DNA from: Paenibacillus dendritiformis
GTDB lineage: Bacteria > Bacillota > Bacilli > Paenibacillales > Paenibacillaceae
Direction: 5' to 3'
DNA: 64,000 nt
NCBI RefSeq assembly: GCF_021654795.1
Contig: NZ_AP025344.1
Coordinates: forward strand, 3,038,501-3,102,500
Below, in pieces: positions 23,959 to 32,688 of this stretch; within the stretch, counting starts at the first letter, position 1; each line of letters opens with the position of its first letter. The notes beneath the pieces are model-generated. The model was not told where the DNA came from and made no database searches. It saw only the letters and a program-made list of their open reading frames with translations. The position numbers and the translations under genes are program-made.

Positions 23959-25515
23959 ATGAGCATATTAAACGTAGAACGACTAAGCCACGGCTTTGGA
24001 GACCGTGCAATCTTCAAGGATGTATCCTTCCGCCTGCTCAAAGGCGAGCACATTGGCCTTATCGGCGCCAACGGAGAAGGCAAGTCCACATTTATGAATA
24101 TCATCACCGGCAAGCTTCAACCAGATGAAGGCAAGGTTGAATGGTCCAAGCGCGTACGTGTCGGCTACCTCGATCAGCATGCCGTACTTAGCAAGGGCTC
24201 AACGATTCGTGATGTGTTAAGGGGAGCCTTCCAATATTTATTTGACCTGGAACAAGAAATGAACGACATGTACGGCAAGATGGGGGACGTAACGCCAGAA
24301 GAGCTGGAGAAGCTCCTCGAGGAAGTCGGTACGATTCAAGATACGTTAACCAATCAAGATTTCTATATGATTGATGCCAAGGTCGAAGAGACGGCACGCG
24401 GCCTCGGGCTGAATGATATCGGTCTTGATAAGGACGTCAACGATCTGAGCGGCGGTCAACGCACGAAGGTGCTGCTGGCGAAGCTCTTGCTCGAGAAGCC
24501 GGACATCCTGTTATTGGACGAGCCGACGAACTATCTGGATGAACAGCATATCGAATGGTTGAAGCGATATCTGCAAGCCTATGAGAATGCATTTATTCTT
24601 ATCTCGCATGATATTCCGTTCTTGAATAGCGTCATTAACCTGATCTACCATATGGAAAACCAGGAGCTGACGCGCTATGTCGGCGACTATGATAAGTTCC
24701 AGCAAGTCTATGAAATGAAGAAGCAGCAGTTGGAAGCTGCTTATAAGCGTCAGCAGCAGGAGATTGCCGACCTCAAGGACTTCGTCGCACGCAACAAGGC
24801 CAGTGTCGCTACGCGCAACATGGCGATGTCGAGACAGAAGAAGCTGGATAAGATGGAGATTATCGAGCTGGCGAAGGAAAAGCCGAAGCCGCAGTTCAAC
24901 TTCAAAGATTCCCGTGCTTCCAGCAAGCTGGTGTTCGAGACAACAGATCTGGTCATCGGTTATGATGAGCCGTTGTCCCGTCCGTTGAACCTCCGAATGG
25001 AACGCGGTCAGAAGATCGCATTGGTTGGTGCGAACGGTATTGGTAAAACGACGCTGCTGCGCAGTATTCTCGGCGAGATTCCAGCGATATCCGGCTCTGT
25101 GGAACGGGGAGATAATCTCGATATCGGCTATTTCGAACAGGAAGTCAAAGATGCGAACTATAATACGTGCATCGAAGAGATCTGGAGCGAGTTCCCTTCC
25201 TTCACCCAATTCGAGGTGCGTGCGGCATTGGCGAAGTGCGGGCTGACGACGAAGCATATCGAGAGCAAGATCGCCGTGCTCAGCGGCGGCGAGAAGGCGA
25301 AGGTTCGCCTCTGCAAGCTCGTCAATATCGAGACCAACCTGCTCGTGCTCGATGAGCCGACGAACCATCTGGATGTCGATGCGAAGGAAGAACTGAAACG
25401 TGCACTCAAGGCATACAAGGGCAGCATCCTGCTCATTTCCCACGAACCTGAATTTTATCGTGATGTCGTGACGGAGACATGGAATTGTGAATCCTGGACG
25501 ACGAAAGTATTTTAA
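23959..25515 (+). CDS. ABC-F family ATPase (YkpA/YbiT-like)
   Basis: 518 residues with two ABC ATPase domains and no membrane part, the ABC-F pattern of ribosome-associated translation factors. The first domain has Walker A GANGEGKST and signature LSGGQRTK. A charged helical linker (about 245-310) follows. The second domain has Walker A GANGIGKTT, signature LSGGEKAK and Walker B LLVLDEPTNHLD. The C-terminus ends WNCESWTTKVF as in YkpA. ATG 23959 lies 8 bases after AAAAGG; GTG 23950 is less likely. Housekeeping ABC-F proteins help the ribosome initiate or resolve stalls. It lacks the long linker of antibiotic-resistance ABC-F proteins. Confidence 0.92.
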   Translation: MSILNVERLSHGFGDRAIFKDVSFRLLKGEHIGLIGANGEGKSTFMNIITGKLQPDEGKVEWSKRVRVGYLDQHAVLSKGSTIRDVLRGAFQYLFDLEQEMNDMYGKMGDVTPEELEKLLEEVGTIQDTLTNQDFYMIDAKVEETARGLGLNDIGLDKDVNDLSGGQRTKVLLAKLLLEKPDILLLDEPTNYLDEQHIEWLKRYLQAYENAFILISHDIPFLNSVINLIYHMENQELTRYVGDYDKFQQVYEMKKQQLEAAYKRQQQEIADLKDFVARNKASVATRNMAMSRQKKLDKMEIIELAKEKPKPQFNFKDSRASSKLVFETTDLVIGYDEPLSRPLNLRMERGQKIALVGANGIGKTTLLRSILGEIPAISGSVERGDNLDIGYFEQEVKDANYNTCIEEIWSEFPSFTQFEVRAALAKCGLTTKHIESKIAVLSGGEKAKVRLCKLVNIETNLLVLDEPTNHLDVDAKEELKRALKAYKGSILLISHEPEFYRDVVTETWNCESWTTKVF

Positions 25516-25530
25516 AGTTGCAGCGTAAAG

Positions 25531-25563
25531 CCGACTCTATCGCAAATGATGCGATGGAGTCGG
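25531..25563. terminator. hairpin between convergent genes
   Basis: CCGACTC-T-ATCGCA pairs with TGCGAT-G-GAGTCGG, a 13-bp stem with one mismatch. It lies between the ABC-F gene and the small minus-strand gene, with no T run. Confidence 0.55.
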
Positions 25564-25581
25564 TCGCATCCCCGATTGAAA

Positions 25582-25875
25582 TCATTTCGAACCGAAGTAG
25601 AGGATGAGGCACGCAAGCAGATTCGGTGAAGCGACCAGCAGGAAAAAAGTGGATAATTTGAACCTTCGGTCTCTCGATTCCCTGCCTTCGGTCGCCATAT
25701 CCGCACGCCTGGAATCGGGATCAATCACAGCGCCAGAAAAAAGAGCGGCTAAGGCTAAGGAGCCCAATCCCGCATAGCCGGATAACTTCATCGCCATGGA
25801 AATATCCCAAGCGACGACGGACATCGCGGCAATAACGCTTAGTACAACAAGTCCAACCCCGAGTGCTGTTTTCAT
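25582..25875 (-). CDS. DUF5316-like small membrane protein
   Basis: 97 residues with three hydrophobic segments: VGLVVLSVIAAMSVVAWDIS, LGSLALAALFSGAVI and FFLLVASPNLLACLILYF. The polar loop DSRRADMATEGRESRDRR separates the last two. The pattern (FSGAxx...RA..ATE..EDR) is that of DUF5316 proteins of Bacilli, of unknown function. ATG 25875 follows AAAGGAGG. A longer open frame to 26127 is not used because it lacks an RBS and crosses a hairpin. Confidence 0.75.
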   Translation of the reverse strand: MKTALGVGLVVLSVIAAMSVVAWDISMAMKLSGYAGLGSLALAALFSGAVIDPDSRRADMATEGRESRDRRFKLSTFFLLVASPNLLACLILYFGSK

Positions 25876-26647
25876 TCTAACCTCCTTTTGGCATTGAAGA
25901 ATCTGTCCTGCACCTTCTCTAGAATAGAGGATCAAGGATACATTTTCCAGATCGTATAACAATTGTTGCCGGACGCGGCGTTGATGATCGCGGGAGCTCG
26001 CCGGCAGGGACGATGCAACTAGCCAGAATTGGGATATTCCGGGCTCAAGGAATAAAGGAAAGGGGAACCGCGGTTCAGCTAGTCCCCGTATGAAAATGCT
26101 GCACAGGCGCAGCATTTTTAACCTCAAGAGGCAAAAATCCGAGAAAATCCTGCAAAATTACATTATTTCGCCATTTTGAACGCTATTTATGCCTTCCCGT
26201 AGGGGAATTGCTGTATTTTTGCAGCATTCCTATTTTCGCAGCCCCGTGTCAATGAAAATGCTGTACTTTTACAGTATTGGTGGACCAGGTGACTAGAGTG
26301 CGGGAGTAATGCAGCTTTGGTGAAGAAGGTAACTAGGGAGTGCAGCTTTAGTAGAGTAGATTACTAGAGTGCGGGAGATAATGCAGCCTGGTGAAACAGA
26401 TAACTAGAGCGGGAGATAATGCAGCTTTGGCAAGAAGGTAACAAGGGTGGTCGGAGGTAGGTTCAGCTTAGTAGAGTAGATCATTAGAATGGGCGGAGGT
26501 AGTTCAGCTTTAGTAGGGTAGATTACTAGAGTGGGCGGAGGATGATATTCTCGAGGCGGGCCAGCCCCGTTTCATTTTCGGTTCGTGGCAAGCGGAAGGG
26601 ACCGGCCCATGCAGGCCAGTCCCGGTACATACAGCTTCGTCTTCTTA
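25876..26647. repeat. repeat-rich intergenic region, no gene
   Basis: No gene in 772 bases. Contents in order: a terminator-like hairpin AAAATGCTGC/GCAGCATTTT (26093-26118); three copies of the interspersed repeat also seen at 8470-9190 (26140-26285, for example GAATTGCTGTATTTTTGCAG); about six imperfect tandem copies of a 35-50 base unit built on GCAGCTTTRGT...AACTAGAG...CGGGAG (26287-26535); and a hairpin GGGAC-CGGCC/GGCCA-GTCCC (26598-26623) that probably terminates the chitinase transcript on the minus strand. Confidence 0.65.
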
Positions 26648-29600
26648 TTATTCTACCAGCTTCCAGGAGTCATCGCTTCCCGGAATGCTCTGTGTCCACC
26701 ACTTGGCTTGGTAGAGCTTGCCTTCATAGCGAACCAAGTCGCCTCCTACATAGACATTGCCTGGCACGTAATCCACACTGCCGTCTTCATTTGGAATCAC
26801 TTCTTTTTGCCAGGCTTGCGAGGTATCTGGCGCTTGGCCTTGCACCCACCATTTTGCCGTGTATTTCTCACCTTTGTAGATGACCGAATCGCCTTCGTAA
26901 TAGATCTTCGTCGGATCATACGTATCCGCAAGTCCATCAATCACGTTAATCTGGCGCTTTGCAGACGCTTGCAGGCCTTGATTGTCTTCTACAGTGTATA
27001 CCAACTCATATGTTCCCGGAACAGAGGAATCAACCGTTCCTTCGATCGCGATGCGATCGGTCAGGTCGCCGTCCTCTTCATCCGCAGCGGTAATCCCTTC
27101 TCGCGGATCGAAGTGATCGCCAACGAGAATCGTTTTATCCGTTGCGCCAAGGATCACAGGCTTGTGATTGATCTTTTCTGCAACGGTGACCGTACGTTCC
27201 GCAACCGCTTGCTGCCCTTGGCTGTTCTCAACGGTGTACACCAGCTGATATGCCCCCGGAGCAGAGGAATCAACCGTTCCTTCGATGACGATGCGATCGG
27301 TCAGGTCGCCGTCCATTTTATCCGCAGCGGTAACCCCTTCCATCGGATCGAAGTCCTCGCCCACGAAAATCGTTTTATCCGTTGCCCCATGAATCACGGG
27401 TTTTGAAGCTGCCGGCGGAATGCTGCCATTTCCGAATGCTTTGAAAATATCGGTAAATTGATATTGCGCCGTTACGCCGCTATTATTTTCCAACATCGCA
27501 TCCCGGTTCATCGACCAGAAGGAGGTCATCGCGAGCCCTTTCTCGATCGCATGATCAACCACCCATTGAGACCACTCTGTCGTAAAGATCGGATGAGCCG
27601 CGCCTTCAAAACCGATTGATGGCGTCGTTCCAATTATTCCATAAGCCTCTTCATCGGTTAGATCCGTGTTGGCATACTGCTTGTAGTATTGCTTCACTTG
27701 ATTCTTCGTCGAATCAACGGCTCTCAGCGAAGCGGAACCGTAGTTCTCGCCAGGCAGGAGCGTTCCGCTGCCATAACACATCGTCATGATGTTCACGACT
27801 TTGACATCCACGCCGGCAGACAGGTAAGCCTCCAATACATCCAATTGAACGGAAGTCAGACCGCTTGGCAGTACAGGGAGCGTCAATACGATATCGACTC
27901 CGGTTGCGTCTTGCAGCTTTTTAATCGCCTTCGCATTCGCGATATTCAGGGCTTTGTTCTGGGCGCCGCCCTCAATGTCGAGGTCTAATCGGGTCAGTCC
28001 ATAGCCTTGAACAAGCTCCATATACGTATTGAACAACGTATCTGTGTCTTGAGTTACTTCCCAGAACGTAACGCCGTTCAAACCGCCAAGGGAGATCGCG
28101 ACATCTCCGCCCATCTCGCGCAGCTCCCGGATCGACTGCTTGATTCCTTGATATTGGGCATTGTCTGCATTCTTTTCATTCAGTACGGAGTATCCTCCCC
28201 AGCCCCATTGCACTTTACCGTCAACGATTTCCTTCGAAATGGACTGAATGAAGCCGAGATTAAAGAATTTCACGCCGGTATCCTCGGAAATTCGGGCAAG
28301 GTTAGGGGCGCCATTGTTGGAATAGCCCGGCTTGGTCACCCATGCAACCATGTCGATGAACGGAGAATGGACTTGCTTCGGCCACTCGATTCCTTGGCCA
28401 GCCCCAAAGTCATGCTCCGGAGCTACCGCTTCGGTCACTGTAATCATGCGTTCTTTTTCGGCCGTTAAGCCTTGCGAATCCGTGACGGAATACGTCAGTT
28501 GGTACTTCCCGGCCACATTCGTGTCTACTTCCCCCGTCACGGTAATACGCGACGTTACGTCTCCGTCTTCCGCGTCCGTAGCGGTAACCCCGGCGAGCTT
28601 ATCGAAGATGTCGCCGACTCGAAGCGTGAGATCGGTCACGCCATGCAATACAGGCGGTTGATTCTTGCTTGGAGCTTCATCGCCCAGAATGAGTTGTCTG
28701 TTCATTTCCGGGCTGTTATTCGACACCCGCTGAACAAGCTCCATGCTTGTCATCTGGGCATCTCCCTTAAGTTTGAACGCATAAGAAGCGCCCGGCTCTA
28801 TTGTTTTTGCATCATAGACCGATTTCAGGTCAACGACCGTGTAACCATTTTCGTAGGTTACGGAGCCAGCCAGATAATCGCCGGAAGTCAACGGTCCATC
28901 TGTCTTGATATACAGCTTCGGCAGCTTAATCGTTTTTGCGCCTCGTTCCACGGCTCTCAGCACTTGATTCGATTCGGTCAAAGCTTCGTTGTTGACAAGC
29001 GTAACTTCATACCCTTTATTGTTGCCCCAAGGCTCCGTATACGGTTTCACATCTGCCGTAACACCGAGCTTGGCATATTGGATTGCATGTGTCGGCAGCG
29101 GCAGGCTTCCGAAGAGGCCTTCTTTCGTCGCCTTTGTTAATTTGTCACGCTTGGCAGGGTCCGCAGTAGGGGCATCATTGGAAGCCATCCATGCAATGAC
29201 CCCGCCGAGGCCGCGCTCAAGCACATATTTCGTCTTCTCTTGAATGGATCTTTCATTGTCATAGGTGTAGAATACGCCGCTTGTCTTATCATACAGATAA
29301 GGAGCTTTGGCAGCATCATCCCAATATTCTGTGAGATTCGGGTAAGTGGCCTTCAACTTGTCGAGATTGCGATAAGACCAAATCCCAGTTCGGCGGCCGC
29401 CGTCCCCAAGGACGAGAGGGGATTCGCCAACCGCGCCGCGGGATGGAGTCTGATCCGCATCCTTGGCGGATAATGCGGCTTGACCGAATAGTCCCGGATG
29501 ATTCGGATCGGGTCCTTGCGACACTTGATCCCAGCCGCGGGTATAGTAGGCTGCCCCGATGACGATCTTATTCGGCTCGGCTCCTTGCTGAATCAAATAA

Positions 29601-30523
29601 TTCACGCTCTCGTCGATGGACAGATTGTTGCCGGTGAGCGGATCATTGGGATTCGGATACAGACCGGTATGATGGCCGCTTACTTCATCCCATGCGCCCC
29701 GCATGTCATAAGTCATGATATTGGCAAAGTCTACAATGTTAAATAACCTCGGCACATCAATGCCGATATCAATTTTTGCCTTGGGAGCGGGAAGAGCAAC
29801 GGACAGCTCGTACGTTTTGCCAAGCTCGGCTCCTTGTTGGTTCAAGGCGTTTTTGAAGTCTTGCAGGAGCAAAATATAATTATTTTTATCCTCCGGGGTG
29901 GCGTATTTCGTGCCTTCATCGTTTTTATTATCGACAAGATCAGGTTGTCGCACTTCAGCCGGGAACTCCCAGTCCACATCGACGAAGTCCATGTTCGTGT
30001 ACTTAATGAATTTCATGACATTCTGGACCAAATTCGCCCGCTTCGCAGCATCGGCCGCCACAACGGAGAAGTCGCCTGATTTCGACCATCCGCCAAGAGA
30101 GATGCCGATTTTCAGATTCGGGTTTTCGGCGCGCAATTGCTGCAGGGCGATGAGGACGCCTGCATTGGCTGCGTCCCATTGTACGCCATCCTGACCGACA
30201 GGCGCGCCGACAGCCGCATCCTTGTCCGTAAAGACGAGATTGCCTTGGGCATCAAAATCTAGGAAGGCATAGTTCAAGTGGGTTAGTTGATCGGCGGGTA
30301 TATCCTTGGGATAAAAGTTCCCTTGTCCTCCCCAGATCGACCAATCGCCATAGTACATGACATTCCGGATTTCCTGTGCTGAGCCCTGTTTGATATCAGG
30401 TTCCTTTGCTGCGGGAACAGTCGTTCCTGCATAAGCCGGCGCCAGGGAAGAGACGAACATCATGATGGTCATTACCGTCATGGCGAACAATCTTCGGGCA
30501 CTCTGCTTTCTCCTAATCTTCAT
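26648..30523 (-). CDS. secreted multidomain chitinase with two GH18 domains
   Basis: 1291 residues. A signal peptide is followed, roughly, by a first GH18 domain (40-450) with catalytic acid E186 in FVDVDWEFP, then a chitinase-associated beta module (490-600). Next come an Ig-like DUF5011 repeat (620-700) and a second GH18 domain (710-1010) with E851 in LDLDIEGG. Two more DUF5011 repeats (1035-1190) and two CBM5/12 chitin-binding modules (about 1198-1245 and 1248-1291, each with an AKWW core) follow. Both GH18 active sites look intact, so one enzyme may combine two cleavage modes on chitin. ATG 30523 is preceded by AGGAAG; the earlier TTG at 30544 is not needed. It is an orphan gene with a long upstream region. 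Confidence 0.95.
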   Translation of the reverse strand: MKIRRKQSARRLFAMTVMTIMMFVSSLAPAYAGTTVPAAKEPDIKQGSAQEIRNVMYYGDWSIWGGQGNFYPKDIPADQLTHLNYAFLDFDAQGNLVFTDKDAAVGAPVGQDGVQWDAANAGVLIALQQLRAENPNLKIGISLGGWSKSGDFSVVAADAAKRANLVQNVMKFIKYTNMDFVDVDWEFPAEVRQPDLVDNKNDEGTKYATPEDKNNYILLLQDFKNALNQQGAELGKTYELSVALPAPKAKIDIGIDVPRLFNIVDFANIMTYDMRGAWDEVSGHHTGLYPNPNDPLTGNNLSIDESVNYLIQQGAEPNKIVIGAAYYTRGWDQVSQGPDPNHPGLFGQAALSAKDADQTPSRGAVGESPLVLGDGGRRTGIWSYRNLDKLKATYPNLTEYWDDAAKAPYLYDKTSGVFYTYDNERSIQEKTKYVLERGLGGVIAWMASNDAPTADPAKRDKLTKATKEGLFGSLPLPTHAIQYAKLGVTADVKPYTEPWGNNKGYEVTLVNNEALTESNQVLRAVERGAKTIKLPKLYIKTDGPLTSGDYLAGSVTYENGYTVVDLKSVYDAKTIEPGASYAFKLKGDAQMTSMELVQRVSNNSPEMNRQLILGDEAPSKNQPPVLHGVTDLTLRVGDIFDKLAGVTATDAEDGDVTSRITVTGEVDTNVAGKYQLTYSVTDSQGLTAEKERMITVTEAVAPEHDFGAGQGIEWPKQVHSPFIDMVAWVTKPGYSNNGAPNLARISEDTGVKFFNLGFIQSISKEIVDGKVQWGWGGYSVLNEKNADNAQYQGIKQSIRELREMGGDVAISLGGLNGVTFWEVTQDTDTLFNTYMELVQGYGLTRLDLDIEGGAQNKALNIANAKAIKKLQDATGVDIVLTLPVLPSGLTSVQLDVLEAYLSAGVDVKVVNIMTMCYGSGTLLPGENYGSASLRAVDSTKNQVKQYYKQYANTDLTDEEAYGIIGTTPSIGFEGAAHPIFTTEWSQWVVDHAIEKGLAMTSFWSMNRDAMLENNSGVTAQYQFTDIFKAFGNGSIPPAASKPVIHGATDKTIFVGEDFDPMEGVTAADKMDGDLTDRIVIEGTVDSSAPGAYQLVYTVENSQGQQAVAERTVTVAEKINHKPVILGATDKTILVGDHFDPREGITAADEEDGDLTDRIAIEGTVDSSVPGTYELVYTVEDNQGLQASAKRQINVIDGLADTYDPTKIYYEGDSVIYKGEKYTAKWWVQGQAPDTSQAWQKEVIPNEDGSVDYVPGNVYVGGDLVRYEGKLYQAKWWTQSIPGSDDSWKLVE

Positions 30524-31295
30524 CCGTAATTCACTTCCTATCAATAGATTATATTAATAGGCAGCTAGGGAGGACTTGCGATGGAATCATGCAAAATAAC
30601 GCATACGACGAATAGAGTGTGGTTGCTATTGGCCGGCAGCTGGCTGGCATAGAATTTCTTCCTTAGCCCCTTTAGCTTTGCGTCACTAGATTTCCCTAGC
30701 TTTGCCTAGTAATACCTGAAAAAATGCATACGCTTTTATTTTTAATTATGACTTTTTATCCTGTATCTTGTATAACGATACATGTTTGCACCGTTTAATA
30801 TACAGGAAATTCACGCTTATTTAATGGGGCATGCGGCCCGTTTGTGAAAATATGAACATAGGCCGATTTTATTACTCATTCGAAACATATCAAGTTCAAC
30901 ATTGGATGCGATAACGGGATGCAATGTGATTCCCTGTCCTATGATGATGTGCACCATTCCAGTAATAGCGCCGTTCTCTTGACAATCCCTGCTATGGATT
31001 TTTACATATTTATGCTACCCGGAAAGTTTGGGAAAATAGGACTTAGGGAGGGGGCGGAGAGATATCTCGATGTGGATTGACCTGCCCGAGTTCGCATAAT
31101 TATAACCGAATATAACTATCCTTATATTCAGTCTGGAGCCACAAATGTGGCGGATATGTGATGATGACATTCTTAGGTTGGAAAACTTCTATCTATCATG
31201 CGTTGTCTCCGCATCCGGATTTGTAGTAGGATTACATTGAATCCATGTAATGGAAACGATGCAGCTTATTTTTATAGACGATAGGAGTGTTTTGT
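30524..31295. other. long intergenic region between chitinase and SDR
   Basis: No gene in 772 bases. Near the chitinase it holds a cre-like sequence with two mismatches (TGCATACGCTTTTA, 30725-30738), which would fit carbon catabolite control. It also has two copies of TAGCTTTGC, 24 bases apart (30673, 30697). Closer to the SDR gene there is the ATTACAT/ATGTAAT dyad listed separately. The rest is AT-rich and unremarkable. Confidence 0.5.
31231..31251. promoter_or_regulatory. ATTACAT/ATGTAAT operator-like dyad
   Basis: ATTACAT, a 7-base centre and ATGTAAT form a perfect inverted repeat 45 bases before the SDR start codon. It resembles operators of TetR or similar dimeric repressors. No regulator is adjacent. 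Confidence 0.4.
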
Positions 31296-32075
31296 ATGCT
31301 GACGCCACTGAAGGATAAGACGGTCGTCGTGACCGGAGCCAGCAAAGGAATCGGCAAAGGAATTGCGAGAACCTTCGCCTCACATGGGGCGAAAGTCTCA
31401 GTCGTCGCACGCAGCCTCGCAAAAGCGGAGGAAACCGCGGCGCAAATCCGGAAGAACGGAGGCGTTGCTCATGCCTTCGAAGGCGATGTCGCAGATTTGG
31501 AGTCGATGAAGCGGGTTGCGAACGAGACGGCCGGTACTTTCGGGGGGATCGACGTGCTGTGCGCCAATGCCGGTATTTTTCCGAATGCGCCGATTGAGGA
31601 GATGACCGGCGAGCATTGGGATCATGTGATGAACACGAACGCGCGCGGGACGCTGTTTTCCCTTCAAGCCTGCCTGCCCTTTCTGAAGAAAGCGGAATAC
31701 GGCCGAATCATTGTTACCTCTTCTATTACGGGGCCGGCCACCGGTTATGCGGGATGGTCGCACTACGGCGCAAGCAAAGCCGCTCAGTTGGGATTCATGC
31801 GCAGTGCGGCGCTCGAGCTCGCGCGTTACAGCATTACCATTAACGCCGTCATGCCCGGCAACATTATGACGGAAGGCTTGGAAGGCCTTGGGGACCATTA
31901 TCTGGAGTCGATGTCGGCGTCCATCCCGCTCAAGCGGCTCGGTAGCGTCGAAGATATCGCTTATGCCGCTCTCTTCTTGGCTTCGAAGGAGGCAGGTTAT
32001 ATTACGGGCCAGACCATCATTGTTGATGGCGGTCAGATTATTCCGGAAAGCCTGGAAGCGATGGGGGACGTCTGA
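31296..32075 (+). CDS. short-chain dehydrogenase/reductase (FabG-like)
   Basis: 259 residues of the classical SDR family. It has the NAD(P)-binding TGASKGIG (about 13-20), the NAG motif (CANAGIFP), catalytic Ser in VTSSITG and the catalytic Tyr-Lys pair in YGASK. The C-terminus ITGQTIIVDGGQ is typical of FabG-like oxidoreductases. ATG 31296 lies about 9 bases after AGGAG; GTG 31287 is too close to it. Arg/Lys residues after the second strand (VARSLAKAEE) favour NADPH. The substrate is unknown; it stands alone. Confidence 0.9.
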   Translation: MLTPLKDKTVVVTGASKGIGKGIARTFASHGAKVSVVARSLAKAEETAAQIRKNGGVAHAFEGDVADLESMKRVANETAGTFGGIDVLCANAGIFPNAPIEEMTGEHWDHVMNTNARGTLFSLQACLPFLKKAEYGRIIVTSSITGPATGYAGWSHYGASKAAQLGFMRSAALELARYSITINAVMPGNIMTEGLEGLGDHYLESMSASIPLKRLGSVEDIAYAALFLASKEAGYITGQTIIVDGGQIIPESLEAMGDV

Positions 32076-32134
32076 TTCGTTTACCATAGACACATTATCG
32101 ATATTCCGGATAACCCTATGCTACAAGACATTAT

Positions 32135-32163
32135 TTGACAAAATATAACTGCGGCACTATCAT
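32135..32163 (+). promoter_or_regulatory. sigma-A promoter of the quorum-sensing locus
   Basis: A perfect TTGACA (32135-32140), 17 bases and TATCAT (32158-32163). It precedes the methyltransferase remnant and probably drives the receptor and peptide genes behind it. Confidence 0.6.
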
Positions 32164-32310
32164 AATATCTAGAACTCAACCTGAATAGTCTCAGTTCTGC
32201 ATTTCTCTGCCATCATGCCGCATCAGGCTGCGTCAAGCCATGATTTCTCTGTTTGCTCACTGGTAACATGAAAGTTCCGTTTCATTACTAAGCGACCGGG
32301 AGAAATCGGA

Positions 32311-32646
32311 ATGGAAAGCACGAATGTACCCGATTCTATTGAGAGCACTCGACAACAATGGGATGAGGAATACCGCTCCAAAGTATGGGACTGCCTGGCC
32401 GGCATCACGGAATATGCCAGATACTCGGTCGTGTACGGCTACATCCGCAAATTCCTTGGCGAAGAAGGGATTCTCGATATGGGATGCGGCACTGGCCTAT
32501 TGTTCGATATGCTTCTTGAAGAGGAAATTTCCCATAAAAATACGCAAGATCCGGCCTTTGCGATGATTGAACGCAAAATCGAAGAAATAGAGAAGTGCGG
32601 ATATTTTGACAAAACGATTTTTTGTGATATGCATTCAGGATGGTAA
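32311..32646 (+). pseudogene. truncated SAM-dependent methyltransferase
   Basis: 111 residues with the N-terminal part of a class I methyltransferase (QQWDEEYRSKVWD... and SAM motif I, ILDMGCGTGLLFDML, about 54-68). It then jumps to a short C-terminal stretch (AMIERKIEEIEKCGYFDKTIF). The core strands carrying motifs II-IV are missing, so an internal deletion is likely and no catalysis is expected. ATG 32311 has GGGAGAAA upstream. It lies directly ahead of the quorum-sensing receptor gene and may only contribute transcription. Confidence 0.65.
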
Positions 32647-32688
32647 AATGCGGGCGGCGGATTTGCGCTGCCAAAGGAGAGTGAGTCT

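Noticed and set aside
26585..27406. 273-codon plus-strand frame at the 3' end of the chitinase gene
   Set aside because: Shadow of the chitin-binding and DUF5011 modules on the minus strand.
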